Shown: positions 45,330-54,410, counted from the first letter of the stretch. The stretch: DNA of 64,000 nucleotides from Stutzerimonas chloritidismutans AW-1 (GCF_000495915.1 NZ_AOFQ01000018.1:28261-92260), one strand, 5' to 3'. Numbers and translations are program-made. Notes: generated from the letters alone by a model not told the origin.

Positions 45330-45664
45330 ACCCAGTGATAGCAAGCCGAGTCGGCGCCGTGCTCGACCTTCACCTCGTCACAGTGACGCAAGCGCACCAG
45401 CAGCCGCTTGGCCAGCTGCGCATTGCCGGCGAGCGCTTCCAGTTCGGCGAGCAATTCCGGGCCGTCCAGCTTGCCAGCGCAGCGCAGTCGCTCCCGCGCA
45501 CTGTGCCACAGGGCGTCGCCAGGTGGCGTCGCAGGCGCCGGGACGCCACCCGCCGCAGCCTCATCGGTGCCGACGCTACGGGTCAGGTTCATCCAGTCCT
45601 GGGCGTCCAGCTCGATTTCCAGATCGACCGGCCAATCTCCTATGCGTCCACGGATTCGAATCAT
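45314..45664 (-). CDS. Conserved hypothetical protein
   Basis: The 116-residue soluble protein starts MIRIRGRIGDWPVDLEIELD and has a C-terminal part rich in basic and Leu residues (LAKRLLVRLRHCDEVKVEHG). No signal peptide or membrane segment. I do not recognise the family. Codon use is normal, and AGGGACAGC precedes the ATG. Confidence 0.75.
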   Translation of the reverse strand: MIRIRGRIGDWPVDLEIELDAQDWMNLTRSVGTDEAAAGGVPAPATPPGDALWHSARERLRCAGKLDGPELLAELEALAGNAQLAKRLLVRLRHCDEVKVEHGADSACYHWVGAPS

Positions 45665-45734
45665 GCTGTCCCTCCAGAGCTATGCGTTCATCCTCACATG
45701 AAGGCAGCGGACTGGCCAGCCGCACGACAAAGTT

Positions 45735-45747
45735 GTTATAACGTAAC
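45735..45747 (+). promoter_or_regulatory. Probable Zur box upstream of zrgA
   Basis: GTTATAACGTAAC is close to the palindromic Zur site GTTATA-N2-ATAAC of pseudomonads. It lies 25 bases before the start of the zinc operon, so Zur with zinc would block transcription. Confidence 0.6.
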
Positions 45748-45771
45748 GAACCCCTTTCGATGGAGCCGACC

Positions 45772-46389
45772 ATGCGCCACCTACTTTTTGCCGTGCTTTT
45801 GCTTCTGCTGCCCCTGAGCTACAGCCAAGCACATGAAGACGATCATCACCATGAACACGAAGGCGCCACCAGCCTGGGTGCGCATGAGCATGGCGCGGCG
45901 CGCCTGAATGTGGCACTGGATGGCAATCAGCTGGAGCTGGAGCTGATCAGCCCGGCGATGAACCTGCTCGGTTTCGAGCACGCTGCCGCCAGCGCAGCAG
46001 ATGAGGCGAAGATCGCCAGCGTACGCTCGCAACTGGAACAACCTCTGGCCCTGTTCGGCCTCCCGGCGGCGGCAGGTTGTAGCGTCAGTGAACAGCAGTT
46101 TGCCGGCGAACTGCTCGGCTCGGCCCATGCGGGCTATCAGCGCGGCGATGATCATGAACACAAGCAGGAGGATAAGCACGACCACGACGACCACGAAGCC
46201 GGTGGCCACAGCGATATCGAAGCGCACTACCAACTCGCCTGCAGCAACCCAGAGGTGCTGCGCGCACTGGATCTCACACGGCTGTTCGAAAGCTTTCCCG
46301 GCACGGAAAAGATTCAGGTACAACTGATCGGCCCGAGCGGCCAGCAGGGCACGGAACTGACTCCGGCCCACGCGCAGTTGCCCTTCTGA
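45772..46389 (+). CDS. zrgA: Zinc-binding periplasmic protein ZrgA (DUF2796)
   Basis: The 205-residue protein has a signal peptide (MRHLLFAVLLLLLPLSYSQA) and two His/Asp-rich stretches (HEDDHHHEHEG near the N terminus and the 147-175 region). The conserved DUF2796 part is GAHEHGAARLNVALDGNQLE. It would capture zinc in the periplasm. I prefer the ATG at 45772, with GGAG upstream, over the one at 45760. An ABC transporter and a DUF3299 protein follow. Confidence 0.88.
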   Translation: MRHLLFAVLLLLLPLSYSQAHEDDHHHEHEGATSLGAHEHGAARLNVALDGNQLELELISPAMNLLGFEHAAASAADEAKIASVRSQLEQPLALFGLPAAAGCSVSEQQFAGELLGSAHAGYQRGDDHEHKQEDKHDHDDHEAGGHSDIEAHYQLACSNPEVLRALDLTRLFESFPGTEKIQVQLIGPSGQQGTELTPAHAQLPF

Positions 46390-46406
46390 ACCAGCACTGG
46401 ACCCCG

Positions 46407-47114
46407 ATGAGCGCTCCACTTCTCGTAATCGACAACCTCGGCTTCGCCTGGCCCCGCCAGGCCGAGCTGCTGGACATTCCCTCGTTTCGCCTCGAACGCG
46501 GCGAAAGCCTGTTCCTCAAGGGCCCGTCGGGCAGCGGCAAGACCACCCTGCTCGGCCTGATCGGCGGTGTGCAAAAGGCTGGCCGCGGCAGTATCCGCCT
46601 GCTCGACAGCGACCTCGGCAGCCTGTCGGCCGGTGCCCGTGACCGCTTCCGCGTCGATCACACCGGCTACATCTTCCAGCAGTTCAACCTGCTGCCTTTT
46701 CTTTCGGTACGCGAGAACGTCGGCCTGCCCTGCCATTTTTCGCCGCTGCGTGCCGAACGTGCGCGCAAGCGCCACGGCAGTACGGATGCCGCGGCGGCGA
46801 GCCTGCTGGAGCATCTGGGACTGCCCCCGGAGCTGTTCGAGCGTCGTGCCGATGCGCTCTCCATCGGCCAGCAGCAACGCGTCGCTGCTGCCCGCGCACT
46901 GATCGGCCAGCCGGAGCTGGTTATCGCCGACGAGCCGACCTCGGCGCTGGATGCGGATAGCCGCGAAGCCTTTCTGCAGCTGCTGTTCTCCGAGTGCCGC
47001 GCAGCCGGCGCGAGCCTGCTGTTCGTCAGCCATGACCAGGGCCTGGCGCCACTGTTCGACCGCAGCCTGTCGCTGGCCGAGCTCAATCGCGCGACGCGCG
47101 CAGTGGAGTGCTGA
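46407..47114 (+). CDS. ABC transporter ATP-binding protein (zrg operon)
   Basis: The 235-residue ATPase has Walker A GPSGSGKTT, a signature reading LSIGQQQRVAAARAL (Ile for the usual first Gly) and Walker B LVIADEPTSALD. It belongs to the MacB/LolD-like group and pairs with the FtsX-type permease that follows. In this operon it is expected to energise zinc-related transport or export. Confidence 0.9.
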   Translation: MSAPLLVIDNLGFAWPRQAELLDIPSFRLERGESLFLKGPSGSGKTTLLGLIGGVQKAGRGSIRLLDSDLGSLSAGARDRFRVDHTGYIFQQFNLLPFLSVRENVGLPCHFSPLRAERARKRHGSTDAAAASLLEHLGLPPELFERRADALSIGQQQRVAAARALIGQPELVIADEPTSALDADSREAFLQLLFSECRAAGASLLFVSHDQGLAPLFDRSLSLAELNRATRAVEC

Positions 47115-47117
47115 GCG

Positions 47118-48383
47118 ATGTATCTCCTGCGCCTGGCCCTGGCGAGCCTGAACAATCGGCGCTTCACCGCCCTGCTGACCGTGTTCGCCATCGCCCTCTC
47201 GGTGTGCCTGCTGCTCGCCGTCGAACGGGTGCGCAACGAAACCCGCGCCAGCTTCGCCAGCACCATCAGCGGCACCGATCTGGTGGTCGGTGCGCGCTCC
47301 GGCTCGGTCAATCTGTTGCTGTACTCGGTGTTCCGCATCGGCAATGCGACCAACAACATCCGTTGGGACAGCTACCAGCGCTTCGCCGAACACCCGCGGG
47401 TCGCTTGGGCGATTCCGATTTCCCTGGGCGACTCCCATCGTGGCTATCGCGTAATGGGCACCAACACGGCCTATTTCGAGCATTACCGCTACGGTCGCAA
47501 ACAGCCGCTGCACCTGGCAGAAGGCCGCGCCTTCGAAAGCGATCCTTTCGAGGTCGTGCTTGGCGCGGAAGTGGCCAGCGCACTGGGCTACAAACTCGAC
47601 GACAGCATCGTCCTCGCCCATGGCGTAGCGCGTGTCAGCCTTGTACAGCACGATGACAAACCGTTCCGCGTGGTCGGCGTGCTGCAGCGCACCGGCACGC
47701 CGGTCGACCGTACCCTGCACATCAGTCTGGCCGGCATGGAAGCGCTGCATGTCGACTGGCAGAACGGCATGCCAGCCCGCGGCGCCGCGCGTATCGACGC
47801 CGAGCAAGCGCGGGCACTCGATCTCCAGCCGCAGCAGATCACTGCGGTCCTGCTCGGTCTGAACAGCAAGATCGCCACCTTCACCCTGCAGCGGGAAATC
47901 AACCAGTACCGCGGCGAGCCGCTGCTGGCGATCCTGCCCGGCGTCGCCCTGCAGGAGCTCTGGAGCCTGATGGGCACGGCCGAGAAAGCGCTGTTCGTGG
48001 TCTCGCTGTTCGTCGTGCTGACCGGCCTGATCGGCATGCTCACGGCGATCCTCACCAGCCTCAACGAGCGACGCCGGGAGATGGCGATCCTGCGCTCGGT
48101 GGGTGCTCGCCCCTGGCATATCGCCGCGCTATTGATCATCGAGGCGTTCGGCCTGGCCCTCGCGGGCACGCTGCTGGGGCTGGCCCTGCTGTATATCGGC
48201 ATCGCCATCGCTCAGGCGCCGCTGCAGAGCCTCTACGGCCTTTATCTGCCGCTGGCCTGGCCGAGCGCCTATGAGTGGGGACTGCTCGGCGCTATCCTGC
48301 TGGCGGCACTGCTGATGGGCAGCGTGCCGGCCTGGCGGGCCTATCGCCAATCGCTGGCCGATGGCCTGTCGATTCGACTGTGA
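47118..48383 (+). CDS. ABC transporter permease, FtsX/MacB type (zrg operon)
   Basis: The 421-residue protein has one N-terminal membrane segment (about 15-37), a large periplasmic domain (about 40-285) and three C-terminal segments, the FtsX/MacB layout. The conserved tail has RRREMAILRSVGARPWHI, which couples to the ATPase. It starts 3 bases after the ATPase gene. Confidence 0.9.
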   Translation: MYLLRLALASLNNRRFTALLTVFAIALSVCLLLAVERVRNETRASFASTISGTDLVVGARSGSVNLLLYSVFRIGNATNNIRWDSYQRFAEHPRVAWAIPISLGDSHRGYRVMGTNTAYFEHYRYGRKQPLHLAEGRAFESDPFEVVLGAEVASALGYKLDDSIVLAHGVARVSLVQHDDKPFRVVGVLQRTGTPVDRTLHISLAGMEALHVDWQNGMPARGAARIDAEQARALDLQPQQITAVLLGLNSKIATFTLQREINQYRGEPLLAILPGVALQELWSLMGTAEKALFVVSLFVVLTGLIGMLTAILTSLNERRREMAILRSVGARPWHIAALLIIEAFGLALAGTLLGLALLYIGIAIAQAPLQSLYGLYLPLAWPSAYEWGLLGAILLAALLMGSVPAWRAYRQSLADGLSIRL

Positions 48384-48391
48384 GGAACCCG

Positions 48392-48904
48392 ATGTCGCGC
48401 CTGCTGCTTGCTCTGCTGCTAGCCTGTGCGGTCTCTGCGTATGCCGATGACGTCCGCGATCTACAGTGGTCGGAGCTGATTCCCGAGGGTGCGCCGCCAC
48501 CACCGCCGCCAATGGCCATGCATGACATGTCGCAGCTGGCCGATACGCTGGCTGCCGAGGCTGGGCCGGCTGCCGCACAACAGTCGCCGGCCGCGCCAGT
48601 GGTCGAAGCGCTCGATGGGCAGATGGTGAAGTTGCCGGGGTATATCGTGCCGCTGGACATGACCGAGGAAGGGCGCGTCATCGAATTCCTGCTGGTGCCC
48701 TACTTCGGCGCCTGCATTCACGTGCCCCCACCGCCATCCAACCAGATCGTGCATGCCACCAGCGAGCTGGGCGTGCGGGTGGAAGCGCTATATGAACCCT
48801 TCTGGATCGAGGGGCCGCTGAGGGTGGAACACGCCAGCAGCGAGCTGGCAGAGGCTGGTTATCGCATGCAGGCACAGAAGATCTATCCCTACGAATTGCA
48901 GTAA
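48392..48904 (+). CDS. DUF3299 exported protein (zrg operon)
   Basis: The 170-residue protein has a signal peptide (MSRLLLALLLACAVSAYA), a proline run (PPPPPPMAMHDM) and the DUF3299 core VKLPGYIVPLDMTEEGRVIE with FLLVPYFGACIHVPPPPSNQ. The Cys and two His there could bind metal. It is the last gene of the zinc operon. Confidence 0.87.
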   Translation: MSRLLLALLLACAVSAYADDVRDLQWSELIPEGAPPPPPPMAMHDMSQLADTLAAEAGPAAAQQSPAAPVVEALDGQMVKLPGYIVPLDMTEEGRVIEFLLVPYFGACIHVPPPPSNQIVHATSELGVRVEALYEPFWIEGPLRVEHASSELAEAGYRMQAQKIYPYELQ

Positions 48905-48947
48905 TCGCCATCCGGCAACGCGGTGGCGATTACGCTTCTGCCAGAGG

Positions 48948-50039
48948 TCAGTGCGCGCTGGCGATCTGCTTCTCACGCTCGAAACTGAGCTCACCTTCCG
49001 CCCACTCGCGCCATTCGCGCACGCGACGACGTTCGGCGCCGGCCCGCTCGGCCTGCTTCAGCGCGTCAAGCCCGGCCTGCCAACGAGCCTGTTCCAGCTC
49101 GAGCTGCGCCACATTCATCCAGAACTTCGCGCTGCCGGTCTGAGTCGCCAGCTGGCGATAGATCTTCGCGGCCTCGGTGCGCTCGCGGGCCTGCCACCAG
49201 AGCATGCCCATGCGCTCCTGGCGACTGGCATTGCTCGGCAGCAAGCGTGACGCCAGCATACCTTCGAGCAGTTTGGCGCCTTGCCATGGCTGCCCAGCGG
49301 CACTAGCGAGAGCGACCAGGTTGTCCAGCTCCGCCTCACTGAAGCGCAAGCCCTTCGCGTGCGCAGTGCGCAGCGTCGCCAGCGCGCGATCTTCAGCGCC
49401 GGCCATCTGCTGCAGGCCGGCCAGCTGCCGCCAGGCCTTGACCTGATCGGAGTGGCGCAGCAGCAGCTTTTGTTGCCAGCGTTCGGCAGCCTGATAGCGC
49501 TTGAGCTCGGCGTTGCCGGCAACCAGGAACTGCAGCCAGGTATCACCCGCCTTCGGGTTCGCCTGCACATAACGCTCGGCCAGCGGCAGCGCTTTGGCAT
49601 GCTGACCGAGGCCCTGGTAAGCCTGCACCAGCATCTGCAGCACTTCTTCGTTGCCCTGATTAGCCGAGCCCAGCAAGCTGACCACCTTGGCGTAGCGACC
49701 CTCGACCAGGTTCAGCCGCGCGAGGTTCATCCGCTCGCCGGCCAGCAGCTCTTCGTCCAGCTTGCCGCTGGCCACTGCCTTGTCCAGCCATTCCAGCGCC
49801 TGGCGATTATTGCCTTCGGCCCACGCCAGATAGCCGCGACTGCGCCAGAGCAACGCCTCTTCACCGCTACCAGCCTTGGCGCTGACGCCCTCCAGCGCCT
49901 TGTGCGCAGCGGCATAGTCGCCCTTGCTCTGCGCGGTCTGCGCTCGCTCGAGCGCCATGAACACCGCGGGGTCGATGGCCTGGGCGGCCTGGGCCGAAGC
50001 GGAGAGAAAAAGCGACAGCACGAGCAGCAAACGAAGCAT
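48948..50039 (-). CDS. TPR protein of the TonB2-type operon
   Basis: The 363-residue exported protein (signal MLRLLLVLSLFLSASAQA) has about seven TPR-like repeats, with WLDKAV, AYQGLGQHAKALPLAERYVQ and later alternations of small and aromatic residues. It closes the exbB-exbD-tonB operon, as in Vibrio TonB2 clusters. Its exact role with TonB is unknown. Confidence 0.85.
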   Translation of the reverse strand: MLRLLLVLSLFLSASAQAAQAIDPAVFMALERAQTAQSKGDYAAAHKALEGVSAKAGSGEEALLWRSRGYLAWAEGNNRQALEWLDKAVASGKLDEELLAGERMNLARLNLVEGRYAKVVSLLGSANQGNEEVLQMLVQAYQGLGQHAKALPLAERYVQANPKAGDTWLQFLVAGNAELKRYQAAERWQQKLLLRHSDQVKAWRQLAGLQQMAGAEDRALATLRTAHAKGLRFSEAELDNLVALASAAGQPWQGAKLLEGMLASRLLPSNASRQERMGMLWWQARERTEAAKIYRQLATQTGSAKFWMNVAQLELEQARWQAGLDALKQAERAGAERRRVREWREWAEGELSFEREKQIASAH

Positions 50040-50040
50040 C

Positions 50041-50754
50041 TCAGCGTTCTCCTTGCAGGCGGAAGTGCAGGGTTTTCACGGCTTCACGGGATACCGGCGC
50101 ACCATTTTCGGTACGCGGCGCGAAACGCCAGCGGGCCGCCGCGCGCCGGGCCTCGCGGTCGAACACGTTACGAGGCGAGGCTTCCAGCACGCGGATGTTC
50201 TCCACCCGCCCCTGCGGGTTGATGGTGAATGCCAGTTTGATATGCCCTTCGATGCCCTGTTGCCGCGCACGGTAGGGATACTCCGGACGTACATCATTGA
50301 GCGGCATCACTTCCTGCTCCGGGCCGCCGGGCTTGCCCGCCGCTTCGACTGCCGCACTGGCCGGCGCTGGCGCCGCGGCCGGGGCACTCTGTGCCGCCGT
50401 CAGGCCGGACAGACTGGGCGCCGGAGCGGTGGCGACCGATACGCCTGCGTCGATGTTCGGCAGGTCGAGGTCGAGCTTGGGCAGATTGGCGTCTGGGGTC
50501 GCCATGTTCGGCGTCGGTGGCGTCGGCGGTTGTGGCGTCTTCGGCTGCGGTGGCTGTGGCGCCTGCTGACGTGAACGCGTGGCGGTGTCCTCGTTGCGCC
50601 CATCCATGCGCACAAAATTGGCAATCGCCAATGGATCTTCCTCAATCTTGCTGCGCGGGGGATTGACCATGCTCAGCATCAGGGCGAACAGCAGCAACGC
50701 CACCACACAGGCGGCGATGAAGGCCAGACTGAAACGGACCAGCCGCGGTTGCAT
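50041..50754 (-). CDS. tonB: TonB-family energy transducer
   Basis: The 237-residue protein has one N-terminal membrane helix (about 8-30), a proline-rich spacer (APQPPQPKTPQPPTPPTPN) and a C-terminal domain with the conserved PEYPYRARQQGIEGHIKLAF and VENIRVLEASP. It carries proton-motive energy to outer-membrane receptors such as BtuB. Its start overlaps the exbD stop. Confidence 0.92.
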   Translation of the reverse strand: MQPRLVRFSLAFIAACVVALLLFALMLSMVNPPRSKIEEDPLAIANFVRMDGRNEDTATRSRQQAPQPPQPKTPQPPTPPTPNMATPDANLPKLDLDLPNIDAGVSVATAPAPSLSGLTAAQSAPAAAPAPASAAVEAAGKPGGPEQEVMPLNDVRPEYPYRARQQGIEGHIKLAFTINPQGRVENIRVLEASPRNVFDREARRAAARWRFAPRTENGAPVSREAVKTLHFRLQGER

Positions 50755-51167
50755 CAGCGCGACCCCGTGCTGGCGGCCAGCGCAACGTCTTGCACGCCAG
50801 CCTGACGCGCCTGATCCATGACCTGCACCACCAGGCCGGTGCGCGCATCCTGGTCAGCCTGGACGACCACCGCGCCCTCCGGCTGATCCACGCGCAGACG
50901 CTCGACATGCGCCCGCACACTGCGTACGTCGACCACCTGCTTGTCGATCCAGACCTGGCCATCGGCCGTGACGGCGATGAGAATATTGCCCTTATCCTGA
51001 GTGCTGGCGGTGTCCGCCTGCGGGCGCTGGACTTCGACACCGGATTCCTTGATGAAGGAGCTGGTGACGATGAAGAAGATCAGCATGATGAAGACCACAT
51101 CGAGCATCGGCGTGAGATCGATGCCGGTATCTTCTTCCTGCTGGTAATGATGACGGCGCATACGCAT
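50754..51167 (-). CDS. exbD: ExbD/TolR family protein
   Basis: The 137-residue protein has one membrane helix with the essential Asp in DLTPMLDVVFIMLIFFIVTS. The periplasmic domain follows. Together with ExbB it forms the proton channel that drives TonB. Confidence 0.92.
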   Translation of the reverse strand: MRMRRHHYQQEEDTGIDLTPMLDVVFIMLIFFIVTSSFIKESGVEVQRPQADTASTQDKGNILIAVTADGQVWIDKQVVDVRSVRAHVERLRVDQPEGAVVVQADQDARTGLVVQVMDQARQAGVQDVALAASTGSR

Positions 51168-51178
51168 CCCGCTAATCC

Positions 51179-51724
51179 TCAGTCGTGACGCAGCTGGTCA
51201 GCCAGCCGGTCGAGAGACTGGCGCGCGATTCGCTCTAGGCGCGCCAGACTGAACAATCCTGTGATGGCCAGCACCATGCCGGCCATGGTCGGCAGGGTCG
51301 CCTGCCAGACACCCGCGGCCATGCCGCGTGGGTTGCCGGAGCCACTGAGCGCCAGCACGTCGAAAACCGCGATCATGCCGCTGACCGTACCGAGCAAGCC
51401 AAGCAGCGGATACATCGCCACCAGGGTCTTGCTCAGCCGTAGCGGTCCGGACAACTGCTGCTGAGCCTGCGCGAGCCAGGCCGAACGCACCGCACGCTGC
51501 CAGCTACCAGGCTCATCGGCCATCTGCGCCCAGGCCTGGCGGCGTGACTCGACCCAGTGCGGGAAGACCCGCCGCATGAACCACAGGCGTTCGAAAACCA
51601 ACGTCCAATACAGCACGCACAGGCCGGCCAGCGCCCACATCACCACGCCGCCGGCAGCCATGAAATCGAGCAGCGCGTGACCGCTGTCGATCAGACCGAG
51701 CCAGTGAGCGCGCAGATCAGTCAC
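51179..51724 (-). CDS. exbB: ExbB/TolQ/MotA family proton channel protein
   Basis: The 181-residue protein has three membrane helices, with YPLLGLLGTVSGMIAVFDVL and LPTMAGMVLAITGLFSLARL as the conserved pair. It is the shorter, canonical ExbB of the operon, beside the larger TtpC-type protein whose gene overlaps its start. Confidence 0.9.
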   Translation of the reverse strand: MTDLRAHWLGLIDSGHALLDFMAAGGVVMWALAGLCVLYWTLVFERLWFMRRVFPHWVESRRQAWAQMADEPGSWQRAVRSAWLAQAQQQLSGPLRLSKTLVAMYPLLGLLGTVSGMIAVFDVLALSGSGNPRGMAAGVWQATLPTMAGMVLAITGLFSLARLERIARQSLDRLADQLRHD

Positions 51725-53063
51725 GGCGTGGCGCCCCCGACAGGTGCAGCGCGATGAGGCCGGCGCTCTGCTGCTCCAGCAACTGGATCAGCGCCTTGCT
51801 ACGGCTGGCCAGCAGGCTGTGCAGGAACAGCAGCGGAATCGCTACCACCAGGCCCAGCACCGTGGTTACCAGCGCCTGGGAGATACCGTCGGCCATCAGC
51901 CGCGAGTCGCCGCCACCGCTCTGGGTTATGGCCTGGAAAGTGATGATCATGCCGGTCACGGTACCCAGCAGGCCGAGCAGCGGAGCAACGGCCGCCAGCA
52001 GCTTGAGCAGCGGCTGACCGCGCTCCAATGGCGGGGTTTCCTGGAGGATCGCCTCGTCCAGCTTGAGCTCGAGGGTCTCCAGATCCGACAACTGTGGCTT
52101 CGGCCCCAGCACGCCTATGATGCGGCCGAGCGGATTGTCGTCGCGCGGCTGGTTCAGCTCGCGCATCTGGCCGCCCACCTTGCGCCCGACGCCACCCAGA
52201 TACACCATGCGCCAGATCGCCAGCAGCAGGCCGACGGCACCGAGCACCAGAATGACGCCACCGACCAGACCGCCTTGCTTGACGCGATCCCACAGGTCCG
52301 GCTGGCGTTGCAGCTGGGCGATCAGCGTGCCGCGACTCGGATCCACCGGCAATGTAGCCAGCGCATCGGAGCTGCTCAGATAGTCTTCGATCAAATCCTG
52401 ACCGGACGGCTGGCGTGTCGGTACCAGCAGCTCGCCGGCATCGGCGTCGTAGCGCAGGAAGGCCTCGTCGGTGAATGCGGAGAAGCTGCCGACCCGCAGT
52501 ACCGGCTGCTCGCTGCGCGCGCCATCGGTGCCCACCACCGGCAGCTGTACGCGCTCGACGCGGCCGCTGGCCGCCAGGTCTTCCAGCAGGGTCATCCAGA
52601 ACGCATCGAGGTCATCGGCCGACGGCAGCGCGCGGCTTTCCGCCAGGCTGCGCAGCTGGGTCAGGCGCTCGGGGTACTGGGCGTTGAGCAGACTGTCCTG
52701 CCACTGGCCAACGATGTCACCTGCACTCTGGCGCACGACGCCGAACAGCTCACCCAGATGGCCAACACGCTGCGCCAGGAGTTTTTCCTGCTCGGCCAGC
52801 TCGGCCTCCTGGCGATCAAAGTCGGCCTTCAGGCGTTCGGCCTCGGCCTTCTGCTCGGCCAGTGCGGCACGGGCCCGGGAAAGCAATTGCTGCTGCTCGC
52901 CACGATCACGAACGAAGGCCTGCTCGCGGGCCTGCATGGCGCTGACCTCGGCGGCACGGTCGCTGCGAATGCGCTCGAGCAGCTGGTCGGGACTGAGCGG
53001 TTCTGCCGAATGAGCCGTGAGGGGCAACAGCGCGACAAGAAGGAGGGAAAACAGACGGCTCAT
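51717..53063 (-). CDS. TtpC-type extended ExbB protein
   Basis: The 448-residue protein has a signal peptide (MSRLFSLLLVALLPLTAHSA), a coiled-coil region (about 28-110, RARAALAEQKAEAERLKADF) and a C-terminal MotA/TolQ/ExbB domain with APLLGLLGTVTGMIITFQAI. This matches TtpC, an extra component of Vibrio TonB2 systems. The ATG at 53063 is chosen because the extension to 53207 lies in the DUF3450 gene. Confidence 0.88.
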   Translation of the reverse strand: MSRLFSLLLVALLPLTAHSAEPLSPDQLLERIRSDRAAEVSAMQAREQAFVRDRGEQQQLLSRARAALAEQKAEAERLKADFDRQEAELAEQEKLLAQRVGHLGELFGVVRQSAGDIVGQWQDSLLNAQYPERLTQLRSLAESRALPSADDLDAFWMTLLEDLAASGRVERVQLPVVGTDGARSEQPVLRVGSFSAFTDEAFLRYDADAGELLVPTRQPSGQDLIEDYLSSSDALATLPVDPSRGTLIAQLQRQPDLWDRVKQGGLVGGVILVLGAVGLLLAIWRMVYLGGVGRKVGGQMRELNQPRDDNPLGRIIGVLGPKPQLSDLETLELKLDEAILQETPPLERGQPLLKLLAAVAPLLGLLGTVTGMIITFQAITQSGGGDSRLMADGISQALVTTVLGLVVAIPLLFLHSLLASRSKALIQLLEQQSAGLIALHLSGAPRRD

Positions 53064-53845
53064 TGCGCGGCCTCCTCGGCCAGGGTCTTCACGGGCAATT
53101 GCAGGTAGGCCGGAGCCTGTTGCTGGCGGGCGATGGCGATGGCCTGCGTGAGCGGTCGGCGGGCGCTGCCGTCGAGCACTTCCCAGGCGCGAGTCTGCGG
53201 ATTCCACCAGCCGCTCTCGTGAGCATCGAGAGTCTGGTAATAGAGCATCACTCGACCGAGCCGCAGGAATTCGACGCTGCGTGACTCCGCGTCGCCCGGC
53301 AGCTCGCCACGCCAGGCTTCCAGCGTGCGGCCGTAATCGCTTTCGATCTGATAGGCCTCGAGGATGCGCCGGTACTTTTCCGCCAGGCTGACGTCGGCGC
53401 GTGGCAGTAGGTCCTGCAGGCCGGCCAGACGGTCGGCACGCTCATCGGGGAGGAACGGCAGATCGGCCGCGATGAATTCCCCAAGCACCTCGACCATACG
53501 GCTCATCTGCGGCGTAACGGCTTCCTGGGTGCGCTCGATGCTGTCCAGCTGGCGCTGAAAGCCCACAAGTTCCTTGCTCTGCGCTGCGGTCAGCTCCTGC
53601 AACTGCTTGTTGTAGGCCTTCAGCGCTTCGGTCTGCTGCAAAGCACTGCGGTACTCGTTGAGCATCTCGCGAGTGGCGTCGTCGAGCTGGTCGATCCGCG
53701 CCTGCGAGGCCTTCGCCTCGGCGGACAAACGCTCGCTCTCATCCAGCGCGGCGTCCAGCGGTGCCGCGGACAGCGACCCGGCATAAAGCTGAAGACAGCA
53801 CGGCAGCACGGCAACCGCCAGCAGGCGGGGGAAGAAGGAAGGCAT
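53060..53845 (-). CDS. DUF3450 exported coiled-coil protein
   Basis: The 261-residue protein has a signal peptide (ending GSLSAAP) and then a long coiled coil (about 30-115). The DUF3450 part has LPFLPDERADRLAGLQDLL and ESGWWNPQTRAWEVLDGSAR. It is the first gene of the TonB2-type operon and overlaps the next by four bases. Confidence 0.88.
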   Translation of the reverse strand: MPSFFPRLLAVAVLPCCLQLYAGSLSAAPLDAALDESERLSAEAKASQARIDQLDDATREMLNEYRSALQQTEALKAYNKQLQELTAAQSKELVGFQRQLDSIERTQEAVTPQMSRMVEVLGEFIAADLPFLPDERADRLAGLQDLLPRADVSLAEKYRRILEAYQIESDYGRTLEAWRGELPGDAESRSVEFLRLGRVMLYYQTLDAHESGWWNPQTRAWEVLDGSARRPLTQAIAIARQQQAPAYLQLPVKTLAEEAAQ

Positions 53846-53879
53846 TGAAGGGTCCTTGCAGACGGTCGTTAACTCAAAA

Positions 53880-53898
53880 GAGAAACATTATCATCTGT
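53880..53898 (-). promoter_or_regulatory. Possible Fur box upstream of the TonB2-type operon
   Basis: The minus strand reads ACAGATGATAATGTTTCTC, matching the 19-bp Fur consensus at 13 positions. It lies about 35 bases before the DUF3450 start. Iron control of such operons is common; here it is inferred. Confidence 0.4.
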
Positions 53899-53952
53899 GA
53901 GTTGACGCAAAGCAACCCGGGCGTTTCGTCGCAGTCGAGGCGGCGTTTTTCA

Positions 53953-53966
53953 TTGAGCTGGATCAA
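53953..53966 (+). promoter_or_regulatory. Probable ANR/FNR box upstream of oprG
   Basis: TTGAGCTGGATCAA matches TTGAT-N4-ATCAA at 9 of 10 positions. It is about 65 bases before the oprG start. P. aeruginosa oprG is known to depend on ANR. Confidence 0.6.
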
Positions 53967-54029
53967 AAAGCCCCAGCGCTCAGTCCCTACCATGGCGCTC
54001 AATCGCATTCCAACAAACGGAGCATCATC

Positions 54030-54410
54030 ATGCGCAAGACCCTGTTCACCGCTTCCGCGCTGGCCCTGGCGCTGGCCGCCCCCTTCGCCCAGGCTTTCGA
54101 AGCCGGGGACATCATCGTTCGCGCTGGTGCTATTACCGTTGATCCGCACGAAGATAGCAGTGACATCAACCATGCCGTTCTCGGCGACGTCGCTGGCTCC
54201 AAAGCTACGCTGGACAGCAATACTCAGCTGGGCCTGAACTTCGCCTACATGGTCACCGATAAGGTGGGTATTGAACTGTTGGCCGCAACTCCTTTCAGTC
54301 ACGACGTTGGCGTGAAGGGAATGCCAGGACCATATGCGGGCCTGAACGGCAAGCTGGGCAGCCTCAAGCACCTGCCGCCGACCCTCAGCGTTATGGGTAT
54401 ACGGATTTAA
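54030..54410 (+). pseudogene. oprG: OmpW-family outer membrane protein OprG, truncated by the IS
   Basis: The native part is 121 codons: a signal peptide (MRKTLFTASALALALAAPFAQA) and the first strands of the OmpW barrel (AGDIIVRAGAITVDPHEDSS, LNFAYMVTDKVGIELLAATP, LGSLKHLPPTLSV). At 54395 the IS begins and adds only MGIRI before a stop. OmpW-family proteins are about 200-230 residues, so almost half the barrel is missing and the product would not fold. The missing 3' part does not follow the IS in this window. Confidence 0.9.
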
